Under the pieces are notes generated by a model. It ran no database searches and was not told the origin of the DNA. It saw nothing but the letters and a program-made list of their open reading frames with translations. Positions 1-8,592 of a stretch of DNA of 64,000 bases are shown piece after piece. The first letter of the stretch is position 1; every line of letters starts with the position of its first letter. Origin of the DNA: Martelella alba (GTDB lineage: Bacteria > Pseudomonadota > Gammaproteobacteria > Enterobacterales > Enterobacteriaceae); assembly GCF_005217455.1 (NCBI RefSeq), contig NZ_SZPQ01000011.1, forward strand, positions 62,001 to 126,000, read 5' to 3'. Made by a program: the position numbers and the translations under genes.

Positions 1-1
1 C

Positions 2-88
2 AGTTGGGTTAATGCTTATGAGAATGCCGTCAGCCGTCGCTTTCTGAATTACTGGTTAAATGAACAAAGCCGCACCAACATAGGCTGA
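2..88 (+). CDS. C-terminal end of an unidentified protein of the integrated element (partial)
   Basis: The frame is open from the first full codon of the window and ends at a TGA after 28 residues that end in ...EQSRTNIG. The residue mix (W, Y, N, R) looks like real coding sequence, but too little is visible to name it. It converges on the integrase gene and lies on the side of the tRNA where the integrated element should extend, so it is probably a cargo gene of that element. Confidence 0.4.
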   Translation, partial: SWVNAYENAVSRRFLNYWLNEQSRTNIG

Positions 89-98
89 TACGGCTTTT
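66..98 (+). terminator. possible terminator at the end of the partial CDS
   Basis: AAAGCCG (66-72) and CGGCTTT (91-97) form an inverted repeat with an 18-nt loop, followed by a short T run. It sits between two convergent genes and could serve both. The stem is short, so the call is weak. Confidence 0.3.
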
Positions 99-125
99 CT
101 CATGATTTTTATTATGCCTGATGTG

Positions 126-1394
126 TCATGCGACTTTGTGGCTGTTTTCCTGACTCTGAATATACGGCGGCACATAAGTTTCCCGGCACGTATCCAGATA
201 ATCCGACCACCACTGCATCATCGCCTTACGGGCTTGCAGATGCTCAGCCTTATGAATGTAAGCCAGACGCACGGTGTTGCGCTCCTGATGGCTCATCTGG
301 CGCTCCACTGCATCCTGTGACCATAAACCGGACTCCATCAGGGCGCTGCACGCCATTGCCCGGAAACCGTGCCCGCAGATATCCTTTTTCGTGTCGTATC
401 CCATCAGACGTAGTGCCTTGTTCACGGTGTTTTCGCACATCGGTTTATACGGGTTATGGTCGCCGGGAAACACCAGTTCATACTCACCGGATATATCCTT
501 AACCTGTTTCAGAATGGTGACAGCCTGTTCTGACAGGGGCACGATATGCGGAGTTCGCATTTTGGCACCGCGACCGGAATAACGGACGCCTGCAATAGCT
601 TCGCGTGTGGCGGGTATCGTCCAGACCCGGTTTCGGAAATCAATCTCTGACCAGCGGGCGAAACGCAGTTCACTGGAGCGGATGAACACATGCAGCGTCA
701 GCAGGACTGCAAGCCGGGTTAGTTCTCGTCCCTGATTATAACCTTCAATACGTTCAAGCAATTCTGGAAGGCGCTCCAGCGGTAGGGCAGGATAGTGGCG
801 TCTGACGGGCGGTGTTGTGACGCCGTCAAGGTTTGCTGCTGGGTTCGTGTCTATTAACCCCTGATGGACGGCATGACGCATGATGTTATTAAGGTGCTGG
901 CGTGTACGGGACGCGACTTCCAGCAGGCCTTTTTCCTCAATCCCTTTCAGCAGGTCAATGAAATGCCGTGGTTTAAGCTCTGCGACTGACAGGTGACCGA
1001 CAACCGGAAATACATGATTGTTCAGGCTGGCAAGCAGACGGTCGGCGGTGTTCTGCGACCATTTCTTATTGCTTTTATGCCACGCCAGCGCCACGGTTTT
1101 AAACTTTTTCTCCGGTGTGCAGGCTCCGCGTTCAACTGCACGCTGCTGTACCGGGTTGATATTCAGTGCCAGCATTTTACGGATACCTTCACGCTGTTGC
1201 CGGGCGTCAGACAGGGAGACGGCAGGATAGGCACCCAGTGCAATGCGGGATTCCTTACCGTTTATACGGTACTTGAGATACCAGTGACGGGAGCCGCCCG
1301 GCTTGACCAGCAGATACAGACCGTGGGAATCGGAGACTTTAAAGAGTTTATCAGAAGGTTTGAGCGTACGGATTTTCGCGTCGGAAAGGGACAT
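126..1394 (-). CDS. int: P4-type tyrosine recombinase (integrase)
   Basis: This is a 422-residue site-specific recombinase that would integrate and excise a genomic island at the neighbouring tRNA-Asn. The N-terminus has the arm-binding/DUF4102-type fold of P4 integrases (SDSHGLYLLVKPGGS.., residues about 20-60). The C-terminal catalytic domain shows the family residues: Arg in FIRSSELR, HGFR, His in MSHQE and Tyr in AYIHKAEH. Length is normal for the family (about 400-440). The start codon faces the tRNA 160 bp away, the usual arrangement for P4-type islands such as the Yersinia High Pathogenicity Island. The gene is full length, so the recombinase could be active. The rest of the island lies outside the window to the left. 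Confidence 0.93.
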   Translation of the reverse strand: MSLSDAKIRTLKPSDKLFKVSDSHGLYLLVKPGGSRHWYLKYRINGKESRIALGAYPAVSLSDARQQREGIRKMLALNINPVQQRAVERGACTPEKKFKTVALAWHKSNKKWSQNTADRLLASLNNHVFPVVGHLSVAELKPRHFIDLLKGIEEKGLLEVASRTRQHLNNIMRHAVHQGLIDTNPAANLDGVTTPPVRRHYPALPLERLPELLERIEGYNQGRELTRLAVLLTLHVFIRSSELRFARWSEIDFRNRVWTIPATREAIAGVRYSGRGAKMRTPHIVPLSEQAVTILKQVKDISGEYELVFPGDHNPYKPMCENTVNKALRLMGYDTKKDICGHGFRAMACSALMESGLWSQDAVERQMSHQERNTVRLAYIHKAEHLQARKAMMQWWSDYLDTCRETYVPPYIQSQENSHKVA

Positions 1395-1554
1395 ATGGGG
1401 GTCACTCCATTATCGAACCAACCTGACCCCAGATTTGACCACCAATTTTTCCCGATGCGGAGGGTTAAATCAAAATACATCGGGAAGAGTTTTCACGCTA
1501 ACCTGTTGAATCAAAATAATATAAGGATTCGCTAGGATGCATGAAAACAGGAAA

Positions 1555-1571
1555 TTGGCTCCTCTGACTGG
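1555..1571 (-). other. att: attachment-site core at the 3' end of tRNA-Asn
   Basis: Read on the minus strand the 17 bases are CCAGTCAGAGGAGCCAA. They cover the 3' end of the tRNA including CCA plus one base. From memory this equals the att core used by the High Pathogenicity Island at asn tRNA genes. The adjacent P4-type integrase supports its use here. The partner repeat would be at the far end of the element, outside the window. Confidence 0.65.
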
Positions 1572-1631
1572 ACTCGAACCAGTGACATACGGATTAACAG
1601 TCCGCCGTTCTACCGACTGAACTACAGAGGA
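1556..1631 (-). tRNA. asn tRNA: tRNA-Asn (anticodon GUU)
   Basis: A 76-nt cloverleaf on the minus strand. The acceptor arm TCCTCTG pairs with CAGAGGA, the D arm contains AGTTCAGTCGGTAGAAC, the anticodon loop reads CTGTTAATC with GTT, the T loop reads GGTTCGAGTCC, and discriminator G is followed by an encoded CCA. The sequence matches E. coli tRNA-Asn as I know it. Its 3' end is the integration target of the adjacent integrase and stays intact after insertion. Confidence 0.98.
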
Positions 1632-1647
1632 ATCGCAAGTGGATGGC

Positions 1648-1676
1648 ATCATAGCGGGGGTCCGGACCGATGTCAA
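1648..1676 (-). promoter_or_regulatory. sigma-70 promoter of tRNA-Asn
   Basis: On the minus strand a consensus TTGACA (1676-1671) is followed after exactly 17 bases by TATGAT (1653-1648). The mature tRNA begins 16 bases downstream of the -10 box. Both hexamers and the spacing are near ideal for a stable-RNA promoter. Confidence 0.85.
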
Positions 1677-1790
1677 AGGTGAAAACCGCTGAAATCGACC
1701 GTTTGCTCACTGATTACCCATTCCCAGCGAAAAGCGACGCTTTGCCGGCGGGTTTTCGCCGCGCTGCCGGCCAAATGATCGACGCTCTGC

Positions 1791-1820
1791 CCGACGCGGG
1801 CCGGGAACGGCCCGCGTCGG
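1791..1820. other. strong GC-rich hairpin downstream of dcuB
   Basis: CCGACGCGGGCC (1791-1802) and GGCCCGCGTCGG (1809-1820) form a perfect 12-bp stem with a 6-nt loop, ten bases beyond the dcuB stop. Neither strand has a T run after it, so it is more likely a 3' stabilising structure or a Rho-assisted stop than a classic intrinsic terminator. Confidence 0.5.
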
Positions 1821-1829
1821 ACGGCCATT

Positions 1830-3170
1830 TCACAGTAAACCGTAGGCCGCCGCCAATATCCAGCCGATCACGCTGGAAACGCCGACGCCGATCAGACCTA
1901 CCAAAATAAAACTATGGTTAATGACATACTTACCGATATGCGTGGTGCCGGAACGGTCGAACTGAATTGCCGCCAGATCGCTGGGGTAAGTCGGGAGAAT
2001 ATAATAGCCATAGCAGGCCGGCGCCGAGGCGACGATATACGCCGGGTCGACGCCGATGGCCAGGGCCAGCGGCACGACCGCCGCCAGGGCAGCCGCCTGG
2101 GAATTGACGAACTTGGAAACGATGAGCAACGCCAGGGCATATGTCCAGGGATAAACGCGGATAAGAGACCCCAGCGTGTTCTCGATTTCCTTAAGGTGCG
2201 CGCCAAAGATGGTCTCGGCCATCCAGGCGATGCCATAAACCGCCACAATGGCTATCATGCCTGAGCGGAAAACCTCGTTCTTGGAGATATCGGCCGGGTT
2301 GGTCTTGGTGATGATAACAATCAGCGCGCCGGACAGTAGCATGCACATCTGGATCACCAGCACCATGGACAGCGGCTTGCCGCCAAATGACGGACGCAAT
2401 GGCGTCACGGCGCCGAGAATAGCCACCACGGCGATGGTTGCCAGAAAAATCCACATGGCTATCCAATTGCGGCGGGGCAATTTGCGATTCAGCAAGGTGG
2501 CGGTATCGCCATAGACATAATGGCGGTTTTCCGGCACAGAAATAAACTTCTGAAATGTCTCGTCCTTATCCAGATCTTTTCCGCGAAACCAACTGAATAT
2601 TCCGATGGCCAAAATGCCGCATAGCGTGGACGGGATAGTGATGGAGAGCAAATCGAGAAAGTCCAGATGCCGGCCGTTAAAGGTGACATTGCCCAGCATC
2701 GCCACCAATGAGACGACCGCCACGGACACGGGGCTGGCGATAATGCCCATTTGCGCGCCGATGGAACTGGCGGCCATGGGCCGCTCCGGCCGGATATTGT
2801 TTTTGATGGCCACATCGTAGATGATGGGCAGGATGGTGTAGACCACATGCCCTGTGCCGCAGAGAATGGTTAAAAAGCAGGTCACGAAAGGCGCGACGAT
2901 GGAGACGTATTTCGGGTTGCGCCTGAGCAACCGTTCGGCGATTTGCAGCATGACGTCCAGACCGCCGGAGGCTTGCAACGTTGCCGATGCCGCCACCACG
3001 GCGATAATCACCAACATAACATCCACCGGCGGTTTGCCGGGTTCGAGATGGAAAATAAAGACCAGTATGACCAGCCCAATCCCGCCCAACAATCCCAGGG
3101 CGATACCGCCTTTCTTGGCGCCATAAAGCAGGCAAGCCAGAATAACCGCTAGCTGAATGATAAAATCCAT
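1830..3170 (-). CDS. dcuB: anaerobic C4-dicarboxylate transporter DcuB
   Basis: An inner-membrane antiporter that takes up fumarate, malate or aspartate in exchange for succinate during fumarate respiration and fermentation. The 446 residues equal the E. coli length and the sequence is very close throughout (for example [52 protein letters not shown]). It is almost entirely hydrophobic segments. The start at 3170 is chosen because GAGGA lies five bases upstream; a longer reading with seven extra residues lacks this. In E. coli the gene is controlled by DcuSR, which is not in this window. The setting fits the citrate and malate genes further on, since oxaloacetate from citrate can be reduced to succinate and exported this way. 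Confidence 0.95.
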   Translation of the reverse strand: MDFIIQLAVILACLLYGAKKGGIALGLLGGIGLVILVFIFHLEPGKPPVDVMLVIIAVVAASATLQASGGLDVMLQIAERLLRRNPKYVSIVAPFVTCFLTILCGTGHVVYTILPIIYDVAIKNNIRPERPMAASSIGAQMGIIASPVSVAVVSLVAMLGNVTFNGRHLDFLDLLSITIPSTLCGILAIGIFSWFRGKDLDKDETFQKFISVPENRHYVYGDTATLLNRKLPRRNWIAMWIFLATIAVVAILGAVTPLRPSFGGKPLSMVLVIQMCMLLSGALIVIITKTNPADISKNEVFRSGMIAIVAVYGIAWMAETIFGAHLKEIENTLGSLIRVYPWTYALALLIVSKFVNSQAAALAAVVPLALAIGVDPAYIVASAPACYGYYILPTYPSDLAAIQFDRSGTTHIGKYVINHSFILVGLIGVGVSSVIGWILAAAYGLL

Positions 3171-3430
3171 AGCATCCTCTGCAATAATCACTTGTCGTTA
3201 TCGACAATATGATTCTGGTCGACATTGCAGACATTGCTTGAAATCTAAAAAAGTCTCAGTTGTAAGTAATGATGTTTAAAGCCGAGAGGTTCATCACAGA
3301 CCTGAATTTGGCGGCTGAAAACCCATGGGTATCGCCTCGCCATCAACGGGGGTTTTTCTTTGCTGGTCATCGTTCCCTTGCTCCGCCCGGACAGCGCTCT
3401 TGACAACTATTACGTTAGGTAGTTTATTAA

Positions 3431-3440
3431 TGACATGTCA
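3431..3440. promoter_or_regulatory. palindromic operator candidate upstream of the MarR gene
   Basis: TGACATGTCA is a perfect 10-bp palindrome in an AT-rich context. The sequence ACATGTCA recurs at 3464-3471, about three helical turns downstream, overlapping the marR start codon. Paired sites like these are typical of MarR autoregulation. Confidence 0.45.
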
Positions 3441-3465
3441 ATTATTTGGTTAAACGTATTACCAC

Positions 3466-3927
3466 ATGTCACAATCCCATTGTCCGCTCACGCCCCAACG
3501 CCGTTTTGCCAACCTGATTGCCCAAACTGCCCGCCAATGGCGCCGGGTCATCAACCGTAAGTTGCAGCCCTTTGGCCTGACCGAAGCCACCTGGGTTCCT
3601 TTGCTGTATCTGGCGCGGGCCGAAAAGCCCATGCTGCAAAAAGATTTGGCGGAAGCCATCTACCTGGATGCGTCTTCCGTAGTGCGGCTGTTGGATAACC
3701 TCCAGGGGCTGGGGTTTATTGAGCGCCATGAAGGCGTAGACCGGCGCGCCAAGGAAATTCATTTGACCGCGCTGGGCCTGGAGCGGGTGGAGCAGGTGGA
3801 AGGCATGGCCTTACAGGTGAGAAATCAGGTGTTGTCGACCGTAAGCGATCAGGAACTGATAAAAATGAATGTGATGTTGGAACAGGTATTGGCCAGCTTG
3901 GCGCTGGTGGACAAGGAGTTGTCATGA
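3466..3927 (+). CDS. MarR-family transcriptional regulator of the adjacent efflux genes
   Basis: A 153-residue winged-helix regulator. The MarR core runs over residues about 30-110: a recognition helix near LQKDLAEAIYLDASSVVRLLDNL, then the wing and the DRRAKEIHLTALG segment typical of the family. It overlaps the next gene by four bases (ATGA), so it is translated together with the membrane-fusion protein and the MFS pump. Such a gene order usually means a repressor that is released by the pump substrate. There is no clear ribosome-binding site before the ATG, and the start codon lies in one of two ACATGTCA repeats, which suggests autorepression. The ligand is unknown. Confidence 0.9.
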   Translation: MSQSHCPLTPQRRFANLIAQTARQWRRVINRKLQPFGLTEATWVPLLYLARAEKPMLQKDLAEAIYLDASSVVRLLDNLQGLGFIERHEGVDRRAKEIHLTALGLERVEQVEGMALQVRNQVLSTVSDQELIKMNVMLEQVLASLALVDKELS

Positions 3928-5060
3928 GCCTTGAAACGCAAACGCCCCGTCGTGGTTCCATGCGGGGAATTCGCCGTCTTGGCCGGCGCCGAAAAGTCAT
4001 GTTCATCCTCGGCGCGATCATACTGATCGCGTTGATTATCTGGTTTGCTAGTTGGTTACGCTGGCGACTGAACCATGTGACTGAAAATGATGCGCAAATT
4101 CACGGCGAAGTCATCACCATGGCCAGTCGGGTGGATGGCTGGCTGATGGCCCGGCCGGTCATTGACGGCGATCATATCAAAAAAGGTCAAGTCGTGGCGC
4201 GGATTGATGATCGCGACGCCCGTTTACGGTTGGCGGAAGTGGAGGGCAATATCGCATCCGCTGAAGCCCAGGTGAGCTATACCCAAGCCCAGCGGCAAAC
4301 CACCGACGCCACCACGGCGGCGCAACGGGATCAGGCCAAGGCGCAGTTAGCCGTGGAGGAAACGGCGCTGACCGATGCCGGGCACCAGTTGGCGCTGGCG
4401 CGGGTGAATTTTCAGCGCGATGATAATTTGGTGAAAAACGGCCTGGTGTCGCGTAAAGAATGGGATGAAAGCCATACCACCTTGTTACAACGGCAGGATG
4501 AACAGAACCAGGCCCAGGCGCAGGTGCTTTCCCAACAAGCGGCCCTGGCCGATGCCCAGGCGCAGCGCGGGCAGTTGCAGGTGCTGGACAGGCAGATCGA
4601 TATGCAGCGCAAGCAATTGCTCTCATTGCATGCCCAGGCGGATCAGTTGCGGCAGGAAATCAGCGATAGGACGCTGCGATCGCCGGTGAACGGCGTGGTG
4701 GATCGCACGCTGGCCGATGTGGGCGACTACGTGCAGACCGGACAGTGGGTCATGATGGTGCATGACCCGAAGGATGTCTGGGTGGAAGCCAATGTCAAGG
4801 AAACCGATCTGGAACATATCGCCGTTGGACAACCGGTGGATGTGACGGTGGACGCCTATCCCGGCCTGGTGAGCCACGGCCATGTGATAAGAGTGGGCAA
4901 TAGCGCCACCAACCAGTTTGCATTGTTGCCCAGTCCCAACCCGTCGGGCAACTTCACCAAAATCACCCAGCGGGTGCCGGTGCGTATCGCGCTGGATAAC
5001 GTTGATGCGCGGATGAGACCCGGCTTGATGGTTGAGGTATCGATCGATGTCTCCCATTGA
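3924..5060 (+). CDS. EmrA/HlyD-type membrane fusion protein
   Basis: A 378-residue periplasmic adaptor for the MFS pump encoded next. One membrane anchor lies at residues about 31-48 (FILGAIILIALIIWFASWL). It is followed by a biotinyl-lipoyl-like half (VTENDAQIHGEVITMASRVDGWL), a long coiled-coil hairpin rich in Q, A and R (about 85-245), and the second lipoyl half (LRSPVNGVVDRTLADVGDYVQTG). It resembles EmrA, FarA and VceA proteins that link DHA2 pumps to an outer-membrane TolC-type channel. It overlaps marR by four bases and its 3' end overlaps the pump gene. No outer-membrane channel gene is nearby. Confidence 0.9.
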   Translation: MSLETQTPRRGSMRGIRRLGRRRKVMFILGAIILIALIIWFASWLRWRLNHVTENDAQIHGEVITMASRVDGWLMARPVIDGDHIKKGQVVARIDDRDARLRLAEVEGNIASAEAQVSYTQAQRQTTDATTAAQRDQAKAQLAVEETALTDAGHQLALARVNFQRDDNLVKNGLVSRKEWDESHTTLLQRQDEQNQAQAQVLSQQAALADAQAQRGQLQVLDRQIDMQRKQLLSLHAQADQLRQEISDRTLRSPVNGVVDRTLADVGDYVQTGQWVMMVHDPKDVWVEANVKETDLEHIAVGQPVDVTVDAYPGLVSHGHVIRVGNSATNQFALLPSPNPSGNFTKITQRVPVRIALDNVDARMRPGLMVEVSIDVSH

Positions 5061-6654
5061 GGCTCAAATAGCGCGATTTGGTCCCTCCTATCGCTGGCTG
5101 GCCACCGGCACGGTGATGCTGGGCACCATTGCCACTACCGCCACTGCCACCATAGTGAATATCGCCATGCGCGACATCGCCGGGGCCTTCGGTTTGGGCA
5201 ATGATCAGGTCCAATGGCTGTCCACCGCGTTTTTGGCCTCCATGACCGCCACGATGCTTATAATCGCCTGGACACTGGAGCGATTCGGATATCGGCGCAC
5301 CCTGGTCGGCGCGCTGGCGGTCTTTATCCTCGGCAGCCTGTTGGGGTTCGCCAGCGATAGCGGCACGGAAGTCATACTGGCGCGCATCCTGCAAGGCAGC
5401 GCCTCGGGAATTATCCAGCCCATGGCCATGGTGGTGCTTTCCCAGGTATTCCCGCCGTCCCAGCGGGGTAAGGCCATGGGCATTTATGGGGTGGGCGTGG
5501 TGCTGGCGCCGGCGCTGGGGCCTACGGTGGGCGGTTTGCTGGTCGATCAGTACGACTGGCGCTTTGTCTTTCTGGTGGTAGTGCCGTTTTGCGTCGCCGG
5601 CATGGCGGCATCATTTTTTATCATGCCCGGTCAGGAAAAAGGGGCGCCGGCGCCGCGCCGCCGGTTCGACGGCCTGGGTTTCGCGCTGTTGGTCGCGGCG
5701 CTGACCACATTATTGACGGCCTTGTCCAATGGACAACGTCAAGGCTGGAATTCCTTCTTTATCATCGGCATGTTTGCCGCCGCCTTCATAAGCACGGCCG
5801 GTTTCATCCTGTGGGAGCTTTTCGCCCCGCAGCCGCTGTTGAGCTTAAGGGTGTTCAACAATCTGCGGTTTTCCGCCGCCTGTGTGGTGGCATTCGCCCT
5901 GGGCGCCGGCATCTATGGCTCCACCTATATCGTGCCGTTGTTTGTACAGACGGTGCAGGGTTTTACCCCGACCCGATCCGGGTTGTTATTAATGCCGTCC
6001 GGTCTGGTACTGGGCCTGATTTTTCCCATTGCCGGGCAGTTAAGCGACCGGATGCCGCCGCATTTGCCGGTGATGGCCGGATTGGCGATTTTTGCCTTAT
6101 CAAGCTTGTTATCCGGCGGCGTCGACGTCAATACGCCCTTTTGGACGTTGGCCGGCTGGGTGGTGTTGGGCCGGATCGGCCTGGGTGTCATGTTGCCGGC
6201 GTTGAACGCCGGCGGGTTGCGGGCGTTGCCGCCCGATAAACTGGCGCAGGGATCGGGCAGCCTGAATTTTATCCGTCAGTTGGGGGGCGCTTTTGGCGTA
6301 AACGTGTTGTCGGTCGTCATTGACAGGCGAACCACTTTCCACGGCGATGCCTTGGCGCAGGCGCTGACCGCCGATAACGCCGCCGCCGCCGAAGCCATCA
6401 ATCGATTGTCGATTCTGTTCAGCCATTGGGGCAACCCGTTCGGTACCCGACTGCCGGAAGGCGTACCCCCCGGCGCCATGAGCTATTTGGAAAGCATGCT
6501 GGTGCCTAAAGCGCAAATGTTCGCGTACCAGGACGGTTTTTATGTCGTGGCGATTTTCTTTTTTCTGGCGATCATTCCCGCATGGTTTATGCGCGGTAAA
6601 GCGCGTTCCGGCATCAACGCCGAACCGGCCCGCGTGCCGTCAGGCCGCGCATAA
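5047..6654 (+). CDS. EmrB-like DHA2-family MFS multidrug transporter
   Basis: A 535-residue proton antiporter with about 14 membrane segments. The DHA2 motif C is clear (GIYGVGVVLAPALGPTVGG, near residues 145-165), followed by YDWRFVFLVVVPF. A motif-A-like loop occurs as ERFGYRRTLVG. The start at 5047 is chosen because GAGG sits nine bases upstream inside the previous gene; the upstream TTG at 5032 is less likely. The two genes overlap by 14 bases, so pump and adaptor are co-translated. The set marR-emrA-emrB predicts tripartite export of hydrophobic or weak-acid compounds. The substrate cannot be told from sequence. Confidence 0.9.
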   Translation: MSPIEAQIARFGPSYRWLATGTVMLGTIATTATATIVNIAMRDIAGAFGLGNDQVQWLSTAFLASMTATMLIIAWTLERFGYRRTLVGALAVFILGSLLGFASDSGTEVILARILQGSASGIIQPMAMVVLSQVFPPSQRGKAMGIYGVGVVLAPALGPTVGGLLVDQYDWRFVFLVVVPFCVAGMAASFFIMPGQEKGAPAPRRRFDGLGFALLVAALTTLLTALSNGQRQGWNSFFIIGMFAAAFISTAGFILWELFAPQPLLSLRVFNNLRFSAACVVAFALGAGIYGSTYIVPLFVQTVQGFTPTRSGLLLMPSGLVLGLIFPIAGQLSDRMPPHLPVMAGLAIFALSSLLSGGVDVNTPFWTLAGWVVLGRIGLGVMLPALNAGGLRALPPDKLAQGSGSLNFIRQLGGAFGVNVLSVVIDRRTTFHGDALAQALTADNAAAAEAINRLSILFSHWGNPFGTRLPEGVPPGAMSYLESMLVPKAQMFAYQDGFYVVAIFFFLAIIPAWFMRGKARSGINAEPARVPSGRA

Positions 6655-6668
6655 GGCCGATTGTATTT

Positions 6669-6687
6669 TATAGTCGATTGGTCTATA
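6669..6687. promoter_or_regulatory. TetR operator candidate upstream of tetR
   Basis: TATAGtCGATtGGTCTATA is an imperfect inverted repeat ending 12 bases before the tetR start. It shares its half-site (GGTCTA) with the palindrome before the acuI-like gene at 7346, which implies one regulator controls both. Confidence 0.6.
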
Positions 6688-6699
6688 TTTTTCCCCATC

Positions 6700-7329
6700 A
6701 TGACCAACCTCTCTTTGAAAAGGCGGGGGCGCCCGCCGAAAATCGCCCGCGATGCCGCCGACACGCGTTTGATGCTGATTCGCGGTGGTACCGCCGTCTT
6801 GACCGAGCAGGGTTTTACCGCGTCGGGAATTGACGGTATCCTCAAACAAGTGGGGGTGCCCAAAGGGTCGTTTTATTATTATTTCGCGAGCAAAGAGGCG
6901 TTTGGCCGCGAGATTATCGCCTACTACGGCCGCTATTTTCTGCGTAAGCTGGATCGCTGCCTGCAAGATAGCGATCTGGCGCCACTGGATCGCCTAAGGG
7001 CCTTTATGGACGACGCCCAGCGGGGTATGGAGAAGTATGCCTTTCGGCGCGGCTGCCTGGTGGGCAATCTTGGTCAGGAAATCAATGCGTTGCCCGGGGA
7101 TTACCGGCAGCAGTTAAGCGCCATTTTTCAGCAATGGCAGGCGCGGGTGGCCGATTGCCTGCGGCTGGCGCGCGCCCAGGGCCAACTGGCGCCGGATGCC
7201 GATTGCGATGCGTTGGCGGATTACTTCTGGATCGGCTGGGAAGGGGCAGTGATGCGTGCGCGACTGGCGGGCAACGCCGGTCCGCTCCAGCGGTTTGCAA
7301 CGGGTTTCTTTGCCGGTTTGCCGAAGTGA
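6700..7329 (+). CDS. TetR-family regulator, AcuR/NemR-like
   Basis: A 209-residue repressor. The N-terminal helix-turn-helix is plain (RLMLIRGGTAVLTEQGF then VGVPKGSFYYYFASKEAF). The C-terminal part matches the TetR_C-type ligand domain with a buried Cys (RRGCLVGNLGQE) in the place where NemR and AcuR proteins carry one. I take the ATG at 6700, which directly precedes the usual KRRGRPP stretch; an upstream non-ATG start would run through the operator. The gene lies before an AcuI/YhdH-like reductase, and near-identical palindromes lie before both. It probably senses an electrophile or acrylate-type compound, which is inference from the family. Confidence 0.88.
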   Translation: MTNLSLKRRGRPPKIARDAADTRLMLIRGGTAVLTEQGFTASGIDGILKQVGVPKGSFYYYFASKEAFGREIIAYYGRYFLRKLDRCLQDSDLAPLDRLRAFMDDAQRGMEKYAFRRGCLVGNLGQEINALPGDYRQQLSAIFQQWQARVADCLRLARAQGQLAPDADCDALADYFWIGWEGAVMRARLAGNAGPLQRFATGFFAGLPK

Positions 7330-7345
7330 TTTTTTTGTTCATTAC

Positions 7346-7360
7346 TAGACGATCGGTCTA
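7346..7360. promoter_or_regulatory. TetR operator candidate upstream of the acuI-like gene
   Basis: TAGACgATCGGTCTA is one base short of a perfect 16-bp palindrome with TAGACC half-sites. It lies just before the ribosome-binding site (AAGAGGA, 7364-7370), where repressor binding would block transcription. Confidence 0.6.
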
Positions 7361-7376
7361 AATAAGAGGATTTATC

Positions 7377-8360
7377 ATGTTCAACGGAATACTGGTTGAG
7401 AAAGACGATCAAGGCTATCGCGCTCGCGTGGCGGAATTGGCCGAGGCGCAGTTGCCGGACGGCAATGTCCTTGTCAATGTGCGCTATTCCACCCTCAATT
7501 ATAAAGACGGCCTGGCTATTACCGGTAAAGGACCGGTGGTGCGGGCGTTTCCCATGGTGCCGGGCATAGACTTGGTCGGCGAAGTGGAACTGAGCGGCCA
7601 TCCCGCGTTCAAACCCGGCGATTTGGCGCTGCTGAACGGCTGCGGCGTTGGCGAAAAGCATTGGGGCGGATTGGCGCAAAAGGCGCGACTCAACGGTGAT
7701 TGGCTGATCCCACTGCCGGCGGGACTGACTCCTTGGCAGTCCATGGCCGTGGGCACCGCCGGCTATACCGCCATGCTGGCGGTAATGGCGCTGGAAAAGT
7801 ACGGCATCACGCCGGAGCAGGGCAAAGTGCTGGTAACCGGCGCCAATGGCGGAGTGGGGCATTTCGCCATTGTGTTCCTCTCGCGCCTGGGCTATCAGGT
7901 GACGGCCTCTACCGGACGGCCGGAGGAAACCGAGCATTTGCAGCGGCTGGGCGCGGCGGAAGTGATCGAGCGTTCCCAGCTTTCCGGGCCGGGGCGCCCG
8001 TTGGGCAAGGAACAATGGGCGGCAGCCATCGACAGCGTCGGTAGCCATACCCTGGCCAATGTCTGCGCCGGTCTTAAATATCAAGGGGTGGTCGCTGCCT
8101 GCGGCCTGGCCCAGGGTATGGATTTCCCGGCCACGGTGGCGCCGTTTATTTTGCGGAACGTAACGCTGGCCGGGGTCGACAGTGTTATGCGTTCCCTGGC
8201 GGATCGCGCCGCCGCATGGCAACGGTTGTCTACGTTGGTGGATGAAAAGGTCCTGGGCAGCATCAGTCGGGAAATTGGCTTGGGCGACGTTATCTCGGCC
8301 GCCGGCGATCTTTTGGCGGGCAAAGTCCGCGGTCGGCTGGTGGTGGACGTCAATCGCTAA
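7377..8360 (+). CDS. acuI: NADPH-dependent acryloyl-CoA reductase family protein (AcuI/YhdH)
   Basis: A 327-residue zinc-free medium-chain quinone-oxidoreductase-type enzyme. In characterised relatives it reduces toxic acryloyl-CoA to propionyl-CoA with NADPH in the cytoplasm. The substrate-binding half begins MFNGILVEKD and contains STLNYKDGLAITGKGPVVR, the AcuI/YhdH signature. The Rossmann half has VTGANGGVGHFAIVFL near residues 152-167. Length matches the E. coli YhdH class (324). AAGAGGA lies seven bases before the ATG. The preceding TetR gene and the shared palindrome suggest induction by an electrophilic substrate. The physiological substrate here is not certain. Confidence 0.9.
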   Translation: MFNGILVEKDDQGYRARVAELAEAQLPDGNVLVNVRYSTLNYKDGLAITGKGPVVRAFPMVPGIDLVGEVELSGHPAFKPGDLALLNGCGVGEKHWGGLAQKARLNGDWLIPLPAGLTPWQSMAVGTAGYTAMLAVMALEKYGITPEQGKVLVTGANGGVGHFAIVFLSRLGYQVTASTGRPEETEHLQRLGAAEVIERSQLSGPGRPLGKEQWAAAIDSVGSHTLANVCAGLKYQGVVAACGLAQGMDFPATVAPFILRNVTLAGVDSVMRSLADRAAAWQRLSTLVDEKVLGSISREIGLGDVISAAGDLLAGKVRGRLVVDVNR

Positions 8361-8533
8361 GCGGGCCATCCCGTTGCGCCGCGCCGCCTGCGGCAAATCA
8401 GGGTGCGCTGGTTTGGTGCATTTGCGCATTTTTGGGGCGTATTCGCCGACGCCGTTCAAGCCGAACCCGGCCTGACAGCGGCCCAAACCCGCTATGCGAG
8501 ATTGGCACGATATTTTCATGACACCGCTAACGT

Positions 8534-8539
8534 TATAAT
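8534..8539 (+). promoter_or_regulatory. -10 box candidate for the amide operon
   Basis: A perfect TATAAT about 115 bases before amiC would start transcription near 8546, upstream of the leader hairpins. No good -35 hexamer is found 16-18 bases before it, so an activator may be needed. A partial sigma-54-like TGGCAC sits at 8503-8508 but its -12 partner is poor. Confidence 0.4.
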
Positions 8540-8592
8540 TTGAGCTACCCAAGCACGGTATCGTCCGATAAGTCTTGCCGACAAGCATTATG

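Noticed and set aside
1670..1909. 79-codon plus-strand frame after tRNA-Asn
   Set aside because: It starts in the tRNA promoter, is very Arg-rich and runs antisense into dcuB.
8500..8520. Sigma-54 promoter for the amide operon
   Set aside because: TGGCAC fits the -24 element, but the -12 position reads TTTC rather than TTGC.
8546..8590. P1 hairpin of the ami ANTAR leader
   Set aside because: I searched for hexaloops with A1 and G4; none has a supporting stem. The CTTG-CCGA-CAAG hairpin there has a tetraloop.
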